Assembly: GCA_030680655.1 (NCBI GenBank)
Contig: JAUXUZ010000514.1
Location: 1-8,780 of the forward strand
Origin: Phycisphaerales bacterium
GTDB taxonomy: Bacteria > Planctomycetota > Phycisphaerae > Phycisphaerales > UBA1924
Direction: 5' to 3'
Length of the DNA: 8,780 bases
Part shown: in pieces, positions 1-7,451 of the stretch
How the letters are laid out: each line of letters starts with the position of its first letter
Numbering within the stretch: the stretch's first letter is position 1
The notes under the pieces: generated by a model
What the model was told of the DNA's origin: nothing
Seen by the model: only the letters and a program-made list of their open reading frames with translations
The model's database searches: none
Translations under genes and position numbers: made by a program

Positions 1-122
1 GTGCCGCGATGGTCGTGGCGGGCCTGCTCGCTGTCATATGGAGTTCGCGGCGGAACGTCGCTACCACGCTCGGATGGGCGGTGCCGGCCGATTCCCGGTC
101 CGGCGAGCAACGCCTGGGGTAG
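1..122 (+). CDS. 3' end of a membrane protein gene (partial)
   Basis: Frame 3 is open from the window edge to a TAG at 120-122. It reads as a hydrophobic stretch (AAMVVAGLLAVIW) followed by SSRRN and a short polar tail ending in SGEQRLG. A membrane helix followed by positive residues is what the last transmembrane segment of an inner-membrane protein looks like, with its C-terminus inside. Most codons end in G or C, as in neighbouring genes. The next gene starts about 20 bases after the stop, so the two are probably co-transcribed. Only about 39 residues are visible, so the family cannot be named. The overlapping reading frames in this stretch give Arg/Ser/Pro-rich translations and look like shadows. 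The call rests on composition alone. Confidence 0.55.
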   Translation, partial: AAMVVAGLLAVIWSSRRNVATTLGWAVPADSRSGEQRLG

Positions 123-142
123 GCGTCGTTCTACTGTTGCCT

Positions 143-1549
143 GTGAGAACGATCACCATCGCCGCCGCTCTCCTCCTTGCACCCCTGTGCGGTGGCGCCA
201 CCGCCGTTGAACAGCCGGCAGCGGTCCTCACGGTCGGTTCCGCTTCGGCTGCGGCACTGTCGACGCTCCCGTGGCCGGCACGAATCGCTGTCGCGTCGGG
301 CCTCAGCCCGGAGACGCTGGAACTCAAAGCACCGGGCTGGGAGCCGAAAGGGACCATCGAGCCGGTGTCAGCGTTGGCCTACTCGGCCCACCTCACATCC
401 AGAGAAAACGGAGCGGTCGTACAGGGCCAGGGCAAGGACTGGACGTTGTTCTGTGAAAGGGCTGCTTCCAAGCTGGACGGCTGGGAGCCTCAGTTTGAGC
501 GTCCCGGTGCCTTTCTCTTTGTCGATGCGGAGGGCGCAGCGGCGCCAGCATCCTCATCGAACAGCGCTGCGTTCATGTTCAAGTTCATCTCGGCCCGTCC
601 GCCCGCGGTCGCGCGCGAGGGTGAGCCGCTGCGGGCGGTTGTCGAGCGAACCTGGTTCGCCTTCTACGACCCGCTCCCACCCAAAGCCGCAGCCGGAGTG
701 CTCCAGGAGCAGTCCGCGCCCGCGCCACGAGGCCTGGTCGTGTTCATGCCCGGCATGTTCGGCACGCCGGGTGACCAGATCGTGGCGCTGATCCGCCGGC
801 TGCGCCAGGACGGCTACAGCGTGCTGCGGATGATGGCCCAGCCGGCACGCTTCACCGAGAGCGTGACGTACTCACTCCCTCTGGAGGGAGACTTTTCAAA
901 CGAAGTCCCGGCGATCGCCGCGGAATTGACCGACCGCGCCGCCGAGGCCGCGTACGCGGTCGAGTCGGCGGTTCTGTACGCCAATCAGCAGCGCCCCGCC
1001 CTGCGATCGCTGCCGCGCATGGCCGTCGGAATGTCCGGCGGTGCGATGCTGCTGCCGATCGTGATCGCGCGCGAGCCTGGGGCGTACGCCGGTGCGGTCT
1101 CGATCGCCGGCGGCGTTGATTATCTGCAGATCCTCGCCACCAGCAACTACACCAACTGGATCGATGCTGTGCGGTTGAAGTGGACCGGCGGTCCCGCGCT
1201 CAAACCGGCTTCAGACGGCGGTCCGCCGCCCCTGCCGGGCCCGTCGGCGCAGCGACTCGAAGAACTGATCAAGGCCTACCGAGCCGCCGCTCCGCTCGAC
1301 TCTTCGAAGATCGCTCCGCTGGTGAAGAACGTTCCGTGGCTTCTCCTGCACGGTACAAAGGACAAAGCGGTGCCGGCGGCGACGGGCGAAGAACTCTGGG
1401 AGCTGCTCGGGCGGCCCGAGCGCATCGTCATTAAGGGCGGGCACGAGTGGGTTTTTCTTACGCTCTCCTCGAGGTTCAACGCCATCGCCGCGTGGATGAA
1501 CGCGCGGGCACCCGCTCCGCCCCTGCCGCCAGCGGAGTCGTCGCGGTGA
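143..1549 (+). CDS. Probably exported alpha/beta hydrolase (serine hydrolase)
   Basis: 468 residues from the GTG at 143. From there the N-terminus is MRTITIAAALLLAPLCGGATA-VEQ, a good Sec signal peptide with an A-T-A cleavage site near residue 21. A TTG at 137 is an alternative start, sitting better behind the GGGGTAGG at 117-124. The frame is open back to an ATG at 38, but that would add an Arg-rich leader overlapping the upstream gene. Residues up to about 190 match no family I know. The hydrolase core follows: oxyanion-type MPGMFG at 202-207, nucleophile elbow G-M-S-G-G with Ser298, HGTKDKAVP with candidate acid Asp407, and GGHEW with candidate base His434. All three triad residues are present and in order, so the enzyme is probably active, most likely as an esterase or peptidase in the periplasm; the substrate cannot be read. 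A Cys near residue 16 lacks a proper lipobox (Leu precedes it), so a lipoprotein is unlikely. The stop overlaps the next start. Confidence 0.8.
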   Translation: MRTITIAAALLLAPLCGGATAVEQPAAVLTVGSASAAALSTLPWPARIAVASGLSPETLELKAPGWEPKGTIEPVSALAYSAHLTSRENGAVVQGQGKDWTLFCERAASKLDGWEPQFERPGAFLFVDAEGAAAPASSSNSAAFMFKFISARPPAVAREGEPLRAVVERTWFAFYDPLPPKAAAGVLQEQSAPAPRGLVVFMPGMFGTPGDQIVALIRRLRQDGYSVLRMMAQPARFTESVTYSLPLEGDFSNEVPAIAAELTDRAAEAAYAVESAVLYANQQRPALRSLPRMAVGMSGGAMLLPIVIAREPGAYAGAVSIAGGVDYLQILATSNYTNWIDAVRLKWTGGPALKPASDGGPPPLPGPSAQRLEELIKAYRAAAPLDSSKIAPLVKNVPWLLLHGTKDKAVPAATGEELWELLGRPERIVIKGGHEWVFLTLSSRFNAIAAWMNARAPAPPLPPAESSR

Positions 1550-2553
1550 ACACCGTCGCGCTCAGCCCGTACCACCTGACCACGCGCGAGGCGCCCGCGA
1601 TGGCGGCGCTCCTGCTGGCGGGCCGGGTGTGCACGGTTCTGCCGGTCCCCTTGCGGGGCGAGTCGATCGAATCAGTCAGAGAGGCATTGAACCACTCGCC
1701 GAGGTACCGCCGCCTGCTGGCGAACTGGCTCGCGCTCGCGCCTCTGTTTGAGGCGGGCATCATCACGACGCTGGCCGGTGCCGACGATCCGATCGCGCAA
1801 GTCCGGGCGAGCGCCGACCGCATCGGCTCGGAGGAGCCGTGGGACCCAATCAGGGTCTTCGCCAGGCGCGAGCTCTTCGGTGATGCTGACCAGTACCTGG
1901 ACGCGTTCTCGGCCGATCTGCTCAAGGGCGGGCCCGATCCCGGCATCGCGCTCCCCGTGTGCGCAGGGCTCGACGCCTTCGCCGTAGACCACGGTTTCCC
2001 CGTCGTCCGCGCTGGCCACGCCGCGATGGTGACAGGTCGGCAGGCCGGGCAGCAACCGGGCAGTGTGGGCTCGCTCGCGCAGCAGGCGGAGGCACGACTC
2101 GGTGAGCAGCTCTTCTCTGTGGGGATTCCCATCTTGAAGCAGGCGGGGGCGCGAGCGATCGCCGCCGCGCGGACCGCGTTGCGCCCGCAGCTCAGTGAGC
2201 TTCGCGACGCCGTTGAGCTCGGCTCGACGAGCCCCTCTGCCGCCGCCGCCACGGCCATCCGCCGCGCCGGCACCGCGTACGCGGCCGCGTTCAAACGGAC
2301 GTTTGATGGCAGGCTCAACCGCGACGATGAAGGTGGGCGGAGGTTGCTCGCGGCGTTCGTGTCGCTCACGGCACGCCGGCTCTCACCCGATGCCGCCCTC
2401 ATCAGCTCGGTCGCGGCCTTCCACCGGGCATCGGGCGCTGGGCCCGCTGCAACCGCGGTCCCCGCTGTCGCGGCGCGCGCCCCGTCCGGGCGGAACGCGG
2501 GCGGATCGCTGATCACCCTTACCGTTTCGGTGCTCGATGTCGAGCCGCTCTGA
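1546..2553 (+). CDS. Conserved-looking protein of unknown function
   Basis: 335 residues from the GTG at 1546, whose GTGA overlaps the hydrolase stop; GCGGAG at 1532-1537 can serve as ribosome binding site. The frame is open to an ATG at 1447, but that start would overlap the catalytic-His end of the hydrolase by about 100 bases. I do not recognise the family. The protein begins MNTVALSPYHLTTREAPAMAAL, is rich in Ala and Arg, and has no signal peptide or clear membrane helix, so it is probably cytoplasmic. The middle is likely helical (LAQQAEARLGEQLFSVGIPILKQ). An Ala/Pro-rich stretch follows and the protein ends with a beta-like segment, GSLITLTVSVLDVEPL. It has only two Cys and no obvious nucleotide-binding, zinc or catalytic motif. 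Overlap with the hydrolase and a 5-base gap to the thioredoxin-type gene suggest translational coupling and joint expression. Codon use matches its neighbours. The gene call is strong; the function is open. Confidence 0.8.
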   Translation: MNTVALSPYHLTTREAPAMAALLLAGRVCTVLPVPLRGESIESVREALNHSPRYRRLLANWLALAPLFEAGIITTLAGADDPIAQVRASADRIGSEEPWDPIRVFARRELFGDADQYLDAFSADLLKGGPDPGIALPVCAGLDAFAVDHGFPVVRAGHAAMVTGRQAGQQPGSVGSLAQQAEARLGEQLFSVGIPILKQAGARAIAAARTALRPQLSELRDAVELGSTSPSAAAATAIRRAGTAYAAAFKRTFDGRLNRDDEGGRRLLAAFVSLTARRLSPDAALISSVAAFHRASGAGPAATAVPAVAARAPSGRNAGGSLITLTVSVLDVEPL

Positions 2554-2558
2554 CACCC

Positions 2559-4877
2559 ATGCAGCACCCACCCGCCGATCCTGACCGCACGACAAACCGC
2601 CTGGCCGCCAGCAGCAGCCCGTACCTCCTGCAGCACCAGCACAACCCCGTTGACTGGTACCCGTGGGGTGAGGAGGCGTTCGCGGAAGCACGCCGGCGGG
2701 ACGTGCCCATCTTCCTCTCGGTCGGCTACTCGACGTGCTACTGGTGCCACGTGATGGAGCGTGAGAGCTTCGAGAGCAAGGTCATCGCGCGCCAGATGAA
2801 CGAGTCGTTTGTCAACATCAAGCTCGACCGGGAGGAACGCCCCGATCTCGACGAGATCTACATGGCCGCCACCCAGATGCTCACCGGTCACGGGGGCTGG
2901 CCCATGAGCGTCTTTCTCGAGCCGCGGTCGCTGCGGCCGTTCTGGGCGGGAACGTACTTCCCGCCGTTGCCCGCGCGCGGCATGCCCAGCTTTCCGCAGG
3001 TGCTCTCGCGGATGAGCGACGCCTGGCGCGACCAGCGCGACAAGATCGTCGCCCAGGCGGAAACGGTCGCGGGCGCGATCACCGAGCGCCTCGGCGCGCG
3101 GCGGGAGCCCGTCGCCGTTGGCGGCGAGCAGGTTGGCATGGCGGTGCAGACGCTCCTGACGATCTTCGACCGCGCCCAGGGCGGGTTCGGGCACGCGCCG
3201 AAGTTCCCGCAGCCGGTCTACCTCGAGCTGCTGCTGGCCGTCCGCTCACGCCTCACCGACCCTTTCCACGCCGAGGCCGTCGACACAGCGCTCCGCAAAA
3301 CGCTCGACGCGATGGCGATGGGCGGGGTATTCGACCACATCGGCGGAGGCTTTCACCGCTACGCAACCGACGCCGCATGGACCGTGCCGCACTTTGAGAA
3401 GATGCTCTACGACAACGCCCAGTTGCTGAGTGTTTATGCGCAGGCCGCCGCCGAGCTTGACGACTACTTCTACGCGCACGTCGCCGCGCGCACCGTTGAG
3501 TACATCCAGCGCGAGATGACCGCTCCGAGCGGGATGTTCTACACCGCCCAGGACGCCGAGGTCGATGGGCGCGAGGGGCTCAGCTACCTCTGGACACCCG
3601 AGGAGTTCGCCGCTGCTCTCTCGCCGCTGGACCTCGATTTCGCCCTGGATGTGTACGGGCTCAAGGCCGGGCGGAACTTCCAGGACCCGCACCACCCCGA
3701 CGCGCCGGCGACCAACGTGCCGCGCCTGGGCGAGCGCCCAAGCCGCGAGACGCTGGGCCGGCTCGCGCGCGTCAACGCTGCGCTGCTTGAGGCCCGGAAT
3801 CTTCGCAAGCAACCGCGACTGGACGACAAGATCATCCGCTCGTGGAACGGCATGATGATCGCCTCGCTTGCGCGGGCGGGCATGCTGCTTGACCGTCCCG
3901 CGTGGATCGAGGCCGCAGCCCGCGCCAGCGACCCCGGCTTCTTCACCGTGTTCGGCGGCGACGAGCGGTTCGCCAGCCGGGTCGCGCGCGTCGCCGCGTC
4001 GGGGGTCGTTCACACCGGCGCACTCCTGCTTGAAGACGCCGCCGCCGAGGCCCAGGCGCACGCCGAGCTTGCTCGAGCGCTCCAAGAGCCGGCCCGTGCT
4101 CTGAAGAACGCGGCGGCGGCGGTGGCCGTCGCGCACGAACTGTTCACCGCCGGCGACGGCGGCCTTCTCGACGCGACCGCGTCGCCGGACCTGTTCGTGC
4201 GGCCAAGGTCAACCTACGACGGGGCGATCCCAACGGGGTCGTCGATGATGCTCAACGCCCTGATCGATCTGCACGAACTCACCGGCGAACCAGACTACCT
4301 CCACAAAGCCCTGGACCTGCTCGGTTCGCTCAGCGCTGCCATTCATGAGTCACCCATCGCAACCGCCAACGCCACGCGCGGGCTGCTGCGCCTGCTCGCG
4401 ACGCAGCCCGAGGCGCTCGCGGCCGTTCAGAAGTCCGCCCCAAGGCAGGCAGGGCCCCAAGGGGGAATCCCCGGTCTGGATGCACCGGCGATCGAGGTCT
4501 TCGCATCAGAAGAACGCCTCGAAGTCGGGGAGGATCACCCGGCGGAGTTGCACGTACGGATCGTGATCCCTCAGGGATGGCACATCAACGACGCGTTCGC
4601 CGGCGACGAGAGCGGCGGCACGGTTCTTCCGTTGGTGCTCGGCATCGCAAGCGGCACGGGCGTTCAGCCGTACGCCGAGTTCCCGCACGGTGAGAAAGTC
4701 GATGGCGCGCAGCACGGGGTGCTCAGCGGGGACGTCGTCTTCGAGGTGGCGCTCGAACGCAAGGGCGAGTGGACAGGGACGCCCCGCCTCCTGCTGACCT
4801 ATCAGGCCTGCAACGACCGCGCCTGCCTGGCGCCGGTCACGGTTGAGTTAGAAGTGGACATCGTCCGCCGCGATTGA
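2559..4877 (+). CDS. YyaL/SPATA20-type thioredoxin-domain protein (DUF255) fused to a DsbD N-terminal-like domain
   Basis: 772 residues with three parts. Residues ~12-170 are the DsbH/DUF255 thioredoxin fold: SPYLLQHQHNPVDWYPWGEEA, the C60-Y-W-C63-H site, GGWP at 112-115 and AGTYFPP. Residues ~190-615 are the alpha/alpha-barrel part related to six-hairpin glycosidases and epimerases: GGFGHAPKFP around Lys215, GGGFHRY, H278-FEKMLYDN, DDKIIRSWNGMM and DGAIPTGSSMM. After a Gly/Pro linker (~618-640), residues ~642-770 resemble the DsbD N-terminal domain, with IPQGWHIND and YQAC751-x4-C756. The family is widespread (Bacillus YyaL, human SPATA20); its reaction is unsettled, though a redox or protein-folding role is assumed from the fold. 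There is no signal peptide, so a cytoplasmic location is predicted, which is odd for a DsbD-N-like domain. The family's active site is normally CHWC; here it is CYWC. The region around residues 385-425 is shorter than I expect for the family. The gene starts 5 bases after the preceding stop. Confidence 0.93.
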   Translation: MQHPPADPDRTTNRLAASSSPYLLQHQHNPVDWYPWGEEAFAEARRRDVPIFLSVGYSTCYWCHVMERESFESKVIARQMNESFVNIKLDREERPDLDEIYMAATQMLTGHGGWPMSVFLEPRSLRPFWAGTYFPPLPARGMPSFPQVLSRMSDAWRDQRDKIVAQAETVAGAITERLGARREPVAVGGEQVGMAVQTLLTIFDRAQGGFGHAPKFPQPVYLELLLAVRSRLTDPFHAEAVDTALRKTLDAMAMGGVFDHIGGGFHRYATDAAWTVPHFEKMLYDNAQLLSVYAQAAAELDDYFYAHVAARTVEYIQREMTAPSGMFYTAQDAEVDGREGLSYLWTPEEFAAALSPLDLDFALDVYGLKAGRNFQDPHHPDAPATNVPRLGERPSRETLGRLARVNAALLEARNLRKQPRLDDKIIRSWNGMMIASLARAGMLLDRPAWIEAAARASDPGFFTVFGGDERFASRVARVAASGVVHTGALLLEDAAAEAQAHAELARALQEPARALKNAAAAVAVAHELFTAGDGGLLDATASPDLFVRPRSTYDGAIPTGSSMMLNALIDLHELTGEPDYLHKALDLLGSLSAAIHESPIATANATRGLLRLLATQPEALAAVQKSAPRQAGPQGGIPGLDAPAIEVFASEERLEVGEDHPAELHVRIVIPQGWHINDAFAGDESGGTVLPLVLGIASGTGVQPYAEFPHGEKVDGAQHGVLSGDVVFEVALERKGEWTGTPRLLLTYQACNDRACLAPVTVELEVDIVRRD

Positions 4878-4891
4878 GGCGCACCGATCGG

Positions 4892-5068
4892 TCAGGCCGA
4901 CTTCTTGGCCGGCGGGGTCGGTTCGGCCTGCCCGAGCGTCGCCGGGATGCGGATCGTCGTTGCGCAGTTGCGGCAACGGACCGTCTTTCCGCGGGCGGAT
5001 GCGGGCACAGCCAGCACCTTGCGGCAGGTCAGATTCGGGCACATGATCCGGACACTCTCGTCGCTCAT
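4892..5068 (-). CDS. Small MJ0042-like zinc-ribbon protein
   Basis: 58 residues from the ATG at 5068-5066, preceded on the - strand by AAGGGA about 7 bases upstream. The frame is open further upstream, but this site fixes the start. The protein is one zinc ribbon: C10-P-x3-C15, then VPASARGKTVRC32-RNC35, followed by IRIP and a Pro/Lys-rich tail (PTPPAKKSA). The pattern C-P-x-x-x-C, a VP-x(4)-GK stretch and a second C-x2-C is that of MJ0042-type zinc fingers, with one extra residue in the first knuckle (C-x4-C rather than C-x2-C). Four Cys probably bind one zinc ion. There is no catalytic domain or membrane segment, so it is likely a stand-alone cytoplasmic adaptor or nucleic-acid/protein-binding module; its partner is unknown. 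It converges on the DUF255 gene (14 bases between stops) and diverges from purA. Confidence 0.8.
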   Translation of the reverse strand: MSDESVRIMCPNLTCRKVLAVPASARGKTVRCRNCATTIRIPATLGQAEPTPPAKKSA

Positions 5069-5220
5069 GGGTTCATCCCTTGCAGAGAGCATCATCGGCT
5101 TGCCGCGCGAGAGTCTTGACCCCACGTGCACGTCCGCGGCCGGTTATTGACTCTACCATCCGCCCCGTCCGCCTCGTTGTCCGCCCAGCACCCTTCCAAT
5201 CGCCCGTCCGGAGCCGCCCC
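5069..5220. promoter_or_regulatory. Divergent intergenic region between the zinc-ribbon gene and purA
   Basis: This 152-base gap must hold start signals for both genes. Toward purA I see TACCAT at 5154-5159 as the best -10-like hexamer, without a matching -35 at normal spacing; TTGACC at 5116-5121 lies 32 bases away, too far. Toward the zinc-ribbon gene, TCAAGA (complement of 5114-5119) and GATGAT (complement of 5091-5096) are 17 bases apart but both are weak matches. A perfect palindrome lies at 5124-5133. CCGGAG at 5208-5213, 7 bases before the purA ATG, is the purA ribosome binding site. No RNA structure or terminator is evident. Confidence 0.4.
5124..5133. repeat. 10-bp perfect palindrome ACGTGCACGT
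   Basis: The ten bases equal their own reverse complement; the flanking bases (C on both sides) do not extend the symmetry. It lies in the middle of the divergent gap, between the weak promoter candidates for the two genes, where an operator shared by both could sit. In GC-rich DNA such a short palindrome can arise by chance, so a regulatory role is only a possibility. Confidence 0.35.
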
Positions 5221-6530
5221 ATGTCTACCAGCACCGTTGTTGTCGGGCTCCAGTGGGGCGACGAGGGAAAGGGCAAGATCGTTGACCTCCTTGCCGACAG
5301 GCACGACGCCGTTGTCCGCTACAACGGGGGGGCCAACGCGGGCCATTCCGTGGTCATCAAGGGCGAGCGGTTCGCGCTGCACCTGATCCCCTCGGGGATC
5401 CTGCACAAGGGCAAGGCGGCGGTTGTCGGCAACGGCGTCGTGATCGACCCCGACTGGCTCGCCCGCGAACTCGACGGCCTGCACGCGCGGGGCGTTGATA
5501 CGTCCTCGCTGGTCATTTCCGACCGCGCCCACGTTGTCATGCCGTGGCACAAGGCGGAGGATGAACTGCGTGAAAAGTGGCTCTCCGAAGGGTCGCTTGA
5601 ACCGATCGGAACCACCAAGCGCGGGATCGGCCCGTGCTACGCCGACAAGGCCACGCGCGGGTGCGCTGTCCGCGTGGGCGACCTGCTGACGCCCGGCCCG
5701 CTCGCCAAGCGGCTCGAGTCGATCTGCCGGCTCAAGACGGCGATGCTCTCGTCGATCGGCGGCCCGGACAAGGCCGCGTACACCTACGACCACAAGGCGA
5801 CGGTCGACCTCTGCCTTGCGTGGGGGCAGCGCTTCAAGCAGTACATCCAGGATACCTCGGCGATGCTGCTCGACCTCCAGCAGGCGGGTAAGTCGATCCT
5901 CTTTGAGGGTGCCAACGCCACGCTGCTGGATGTGGACCACGGCACGTACCCGTACGTCACCTCGTCGACTTGCTCATCCCAAGGGGCCGCTCCCGGGGCC
6001 GGCGTCCCCGCCGCTTCCCTCGGAGACGTTCTGGGGATCATGAAGGCGTACTCAACGCGCGTGGGCGGCGGCCCGCTGCCTACCGAGTTGATCGCGACCG
6101 AGGCCGACTGTGCGATGGGCGACCGCATCCGCCAGAAGGGCCGCGAGTTTGGTACCACGACAGGGCGCCCCCGCCGCGTGGGCTGGCTTGATCTGGTCGT
6201 CGTGAAGTACTCCGCTCGCTTGAACGGCGCCAAGGGCTTGAGCGTGATGCTCCTTGACGTGCTCGGCGGCATCGAGCAGTTGAACGTCGCGACCTCCTAC
6301 ATGATCGACGGGCACCCGACAGACCGCATCACGCCCCACGCCGACTGGCTGGCTCGTGCGAAGCCGATCTACCAGACGCTGCCGGGCTTCGGCGACCTGA
6401 CAAAGGCCCGGAAAAAGTCCGAACTCCCACGCAGCGCCATCGCGTACCTGGACTTGATCGAGGCCACCGTGGGCGTCCCCGTGCGGTTCGTCTCCGTCGG
6501 CCCCGACCGCGAACAGACCATCGAGTACTC

Positions 6531-6534
<4 letters not shown>
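5221..6534 (+). CDS. purA: Adenylosuccinate synthetase
   Basis: Joins IMP and aspartate with GTP hydrolysis to form adenylosuccinate, the first committed step to AMP; a cytoplasmic homodimer in known cases. At 437 residues it has normal family length. The ATG at 5221 is set by the family N-terminus (STVVVGLQWGDEGKGK) and CCGGAG 7 bases upstream. Visible motifs: WGDEGKGK with catalytic Asp14, GGANAGH with His42, GTTKRGIGP, a DKATRGCAVRVGDL stretch one residue longer than in E. coli, FEGANATLLDVDHGTYPYVTSS, STRVGGGPLPTEL, FGTTTGRPRRVGW and VSVGPDREQT. Two things stand out. EGANA replaces the usual bacterial EGAQG/A and resembles the eukaryotic form. The guanine-recognition motif, usually T-K-L-D, reads M343-L-L-D346, keeping Asp but losing Thr-Lys. 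A G7 run at 5326-5332 encodes the conserved GG of the IMP loop. The stop overlaps the uppS start, implying co-translation. Confidence 0.97.
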
Positions 6535-7373
<839 letters not shown>

Positions 7374-7415
7374 CCGGCGGCGTCGTCATCGGCCGGCGGC
7401 GGAACGCAGCGCTCT

Positions 7416-7432
7416 GCACGCCCGGGGCGTGC
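7416..7432. repeat. Perfect 17-bp dyad (8-bp arms) upstream of cdsA
   Basis: GCACGCCC-G-GGGCGTGC has perfectly complementary 8-bp arms around one central base and ends 19 bases before the cdsA ATG, in the 78-base gap after uppS. As RNA it could fold as a 6-bp GC stem with a 5-base loop. No T-run follows, so it is not an intrinsic terminator. As DNA it would overlap the -35 zone of the -10 candidate at 7441-7446, which suits an operator. It could also protect the 3' end of a processed uppS transcript. The symmetry is seen directly; the role is inferred. Confidence 0.45.
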
Positions 7433-7440
7433 TCGGCCAC

Positions 7441-7446
7441 TACCCT
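7441..7446 (+). promoter_or_regulatory. Possible -10 element (TACCCT) for a leaderless cdsA transcript
   Basis: TACCCT fits a loose TAnnnT -10 pattern and ends 5 bases before the cdsA ATG. Transcription from it would start at or next to the start codon. cdsA has no Shine-Dalgarno sequence upstream, which fits leaderless initiation. There is no recognisable -35; the dyad at 7416-7432 occupies that position. Weak evidence, as six bases matching three fixed positions are common. Confidence 0.25.
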
Positions 7447-7451
7447 CGCCC

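Noticed and set aside
38..142. ATG at 38 as start of the hydrolase.
   Set aside because: It would overlap the upstream membrane protein end, add an Arg-rich leader and bury the signal peptide. GTG 143 or TTG 137 is more plausible.
1447..1545. ATG at 1447 as start of the unknown gene.
   Set aside because: It would overlap about 100 bases of hydrolase coding sequence. The GTG at 1546 has a ribosome site and a typical GTGA overlap.
1476..3194. 572-codon open frame on the - strand across the hydrolase end, the unknown gene and the DUF255 gene.
   Set aside because: It runs opposite to three well-supported genes and its translation is Arg/Ala/Ser-rich with no motif. Long antisense frames are expected in GC-rich DNA with G/C third positions.
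4883..4892. Palindrome ACCGATCGGT between the convergent stops at 4877 and 4892, considered as a terminator.
   Set aside because: There is no loop or T-run on either strand and it is only 10 bases long, so it cannot act as an intrinsic terminator.
5326..5332. Run of seven G in purA as a possible frameshift site.
   Set aside because: The frame stays intact through the conserved NGGANAGH motif, so there is no sign of a real or programmed frameshift.
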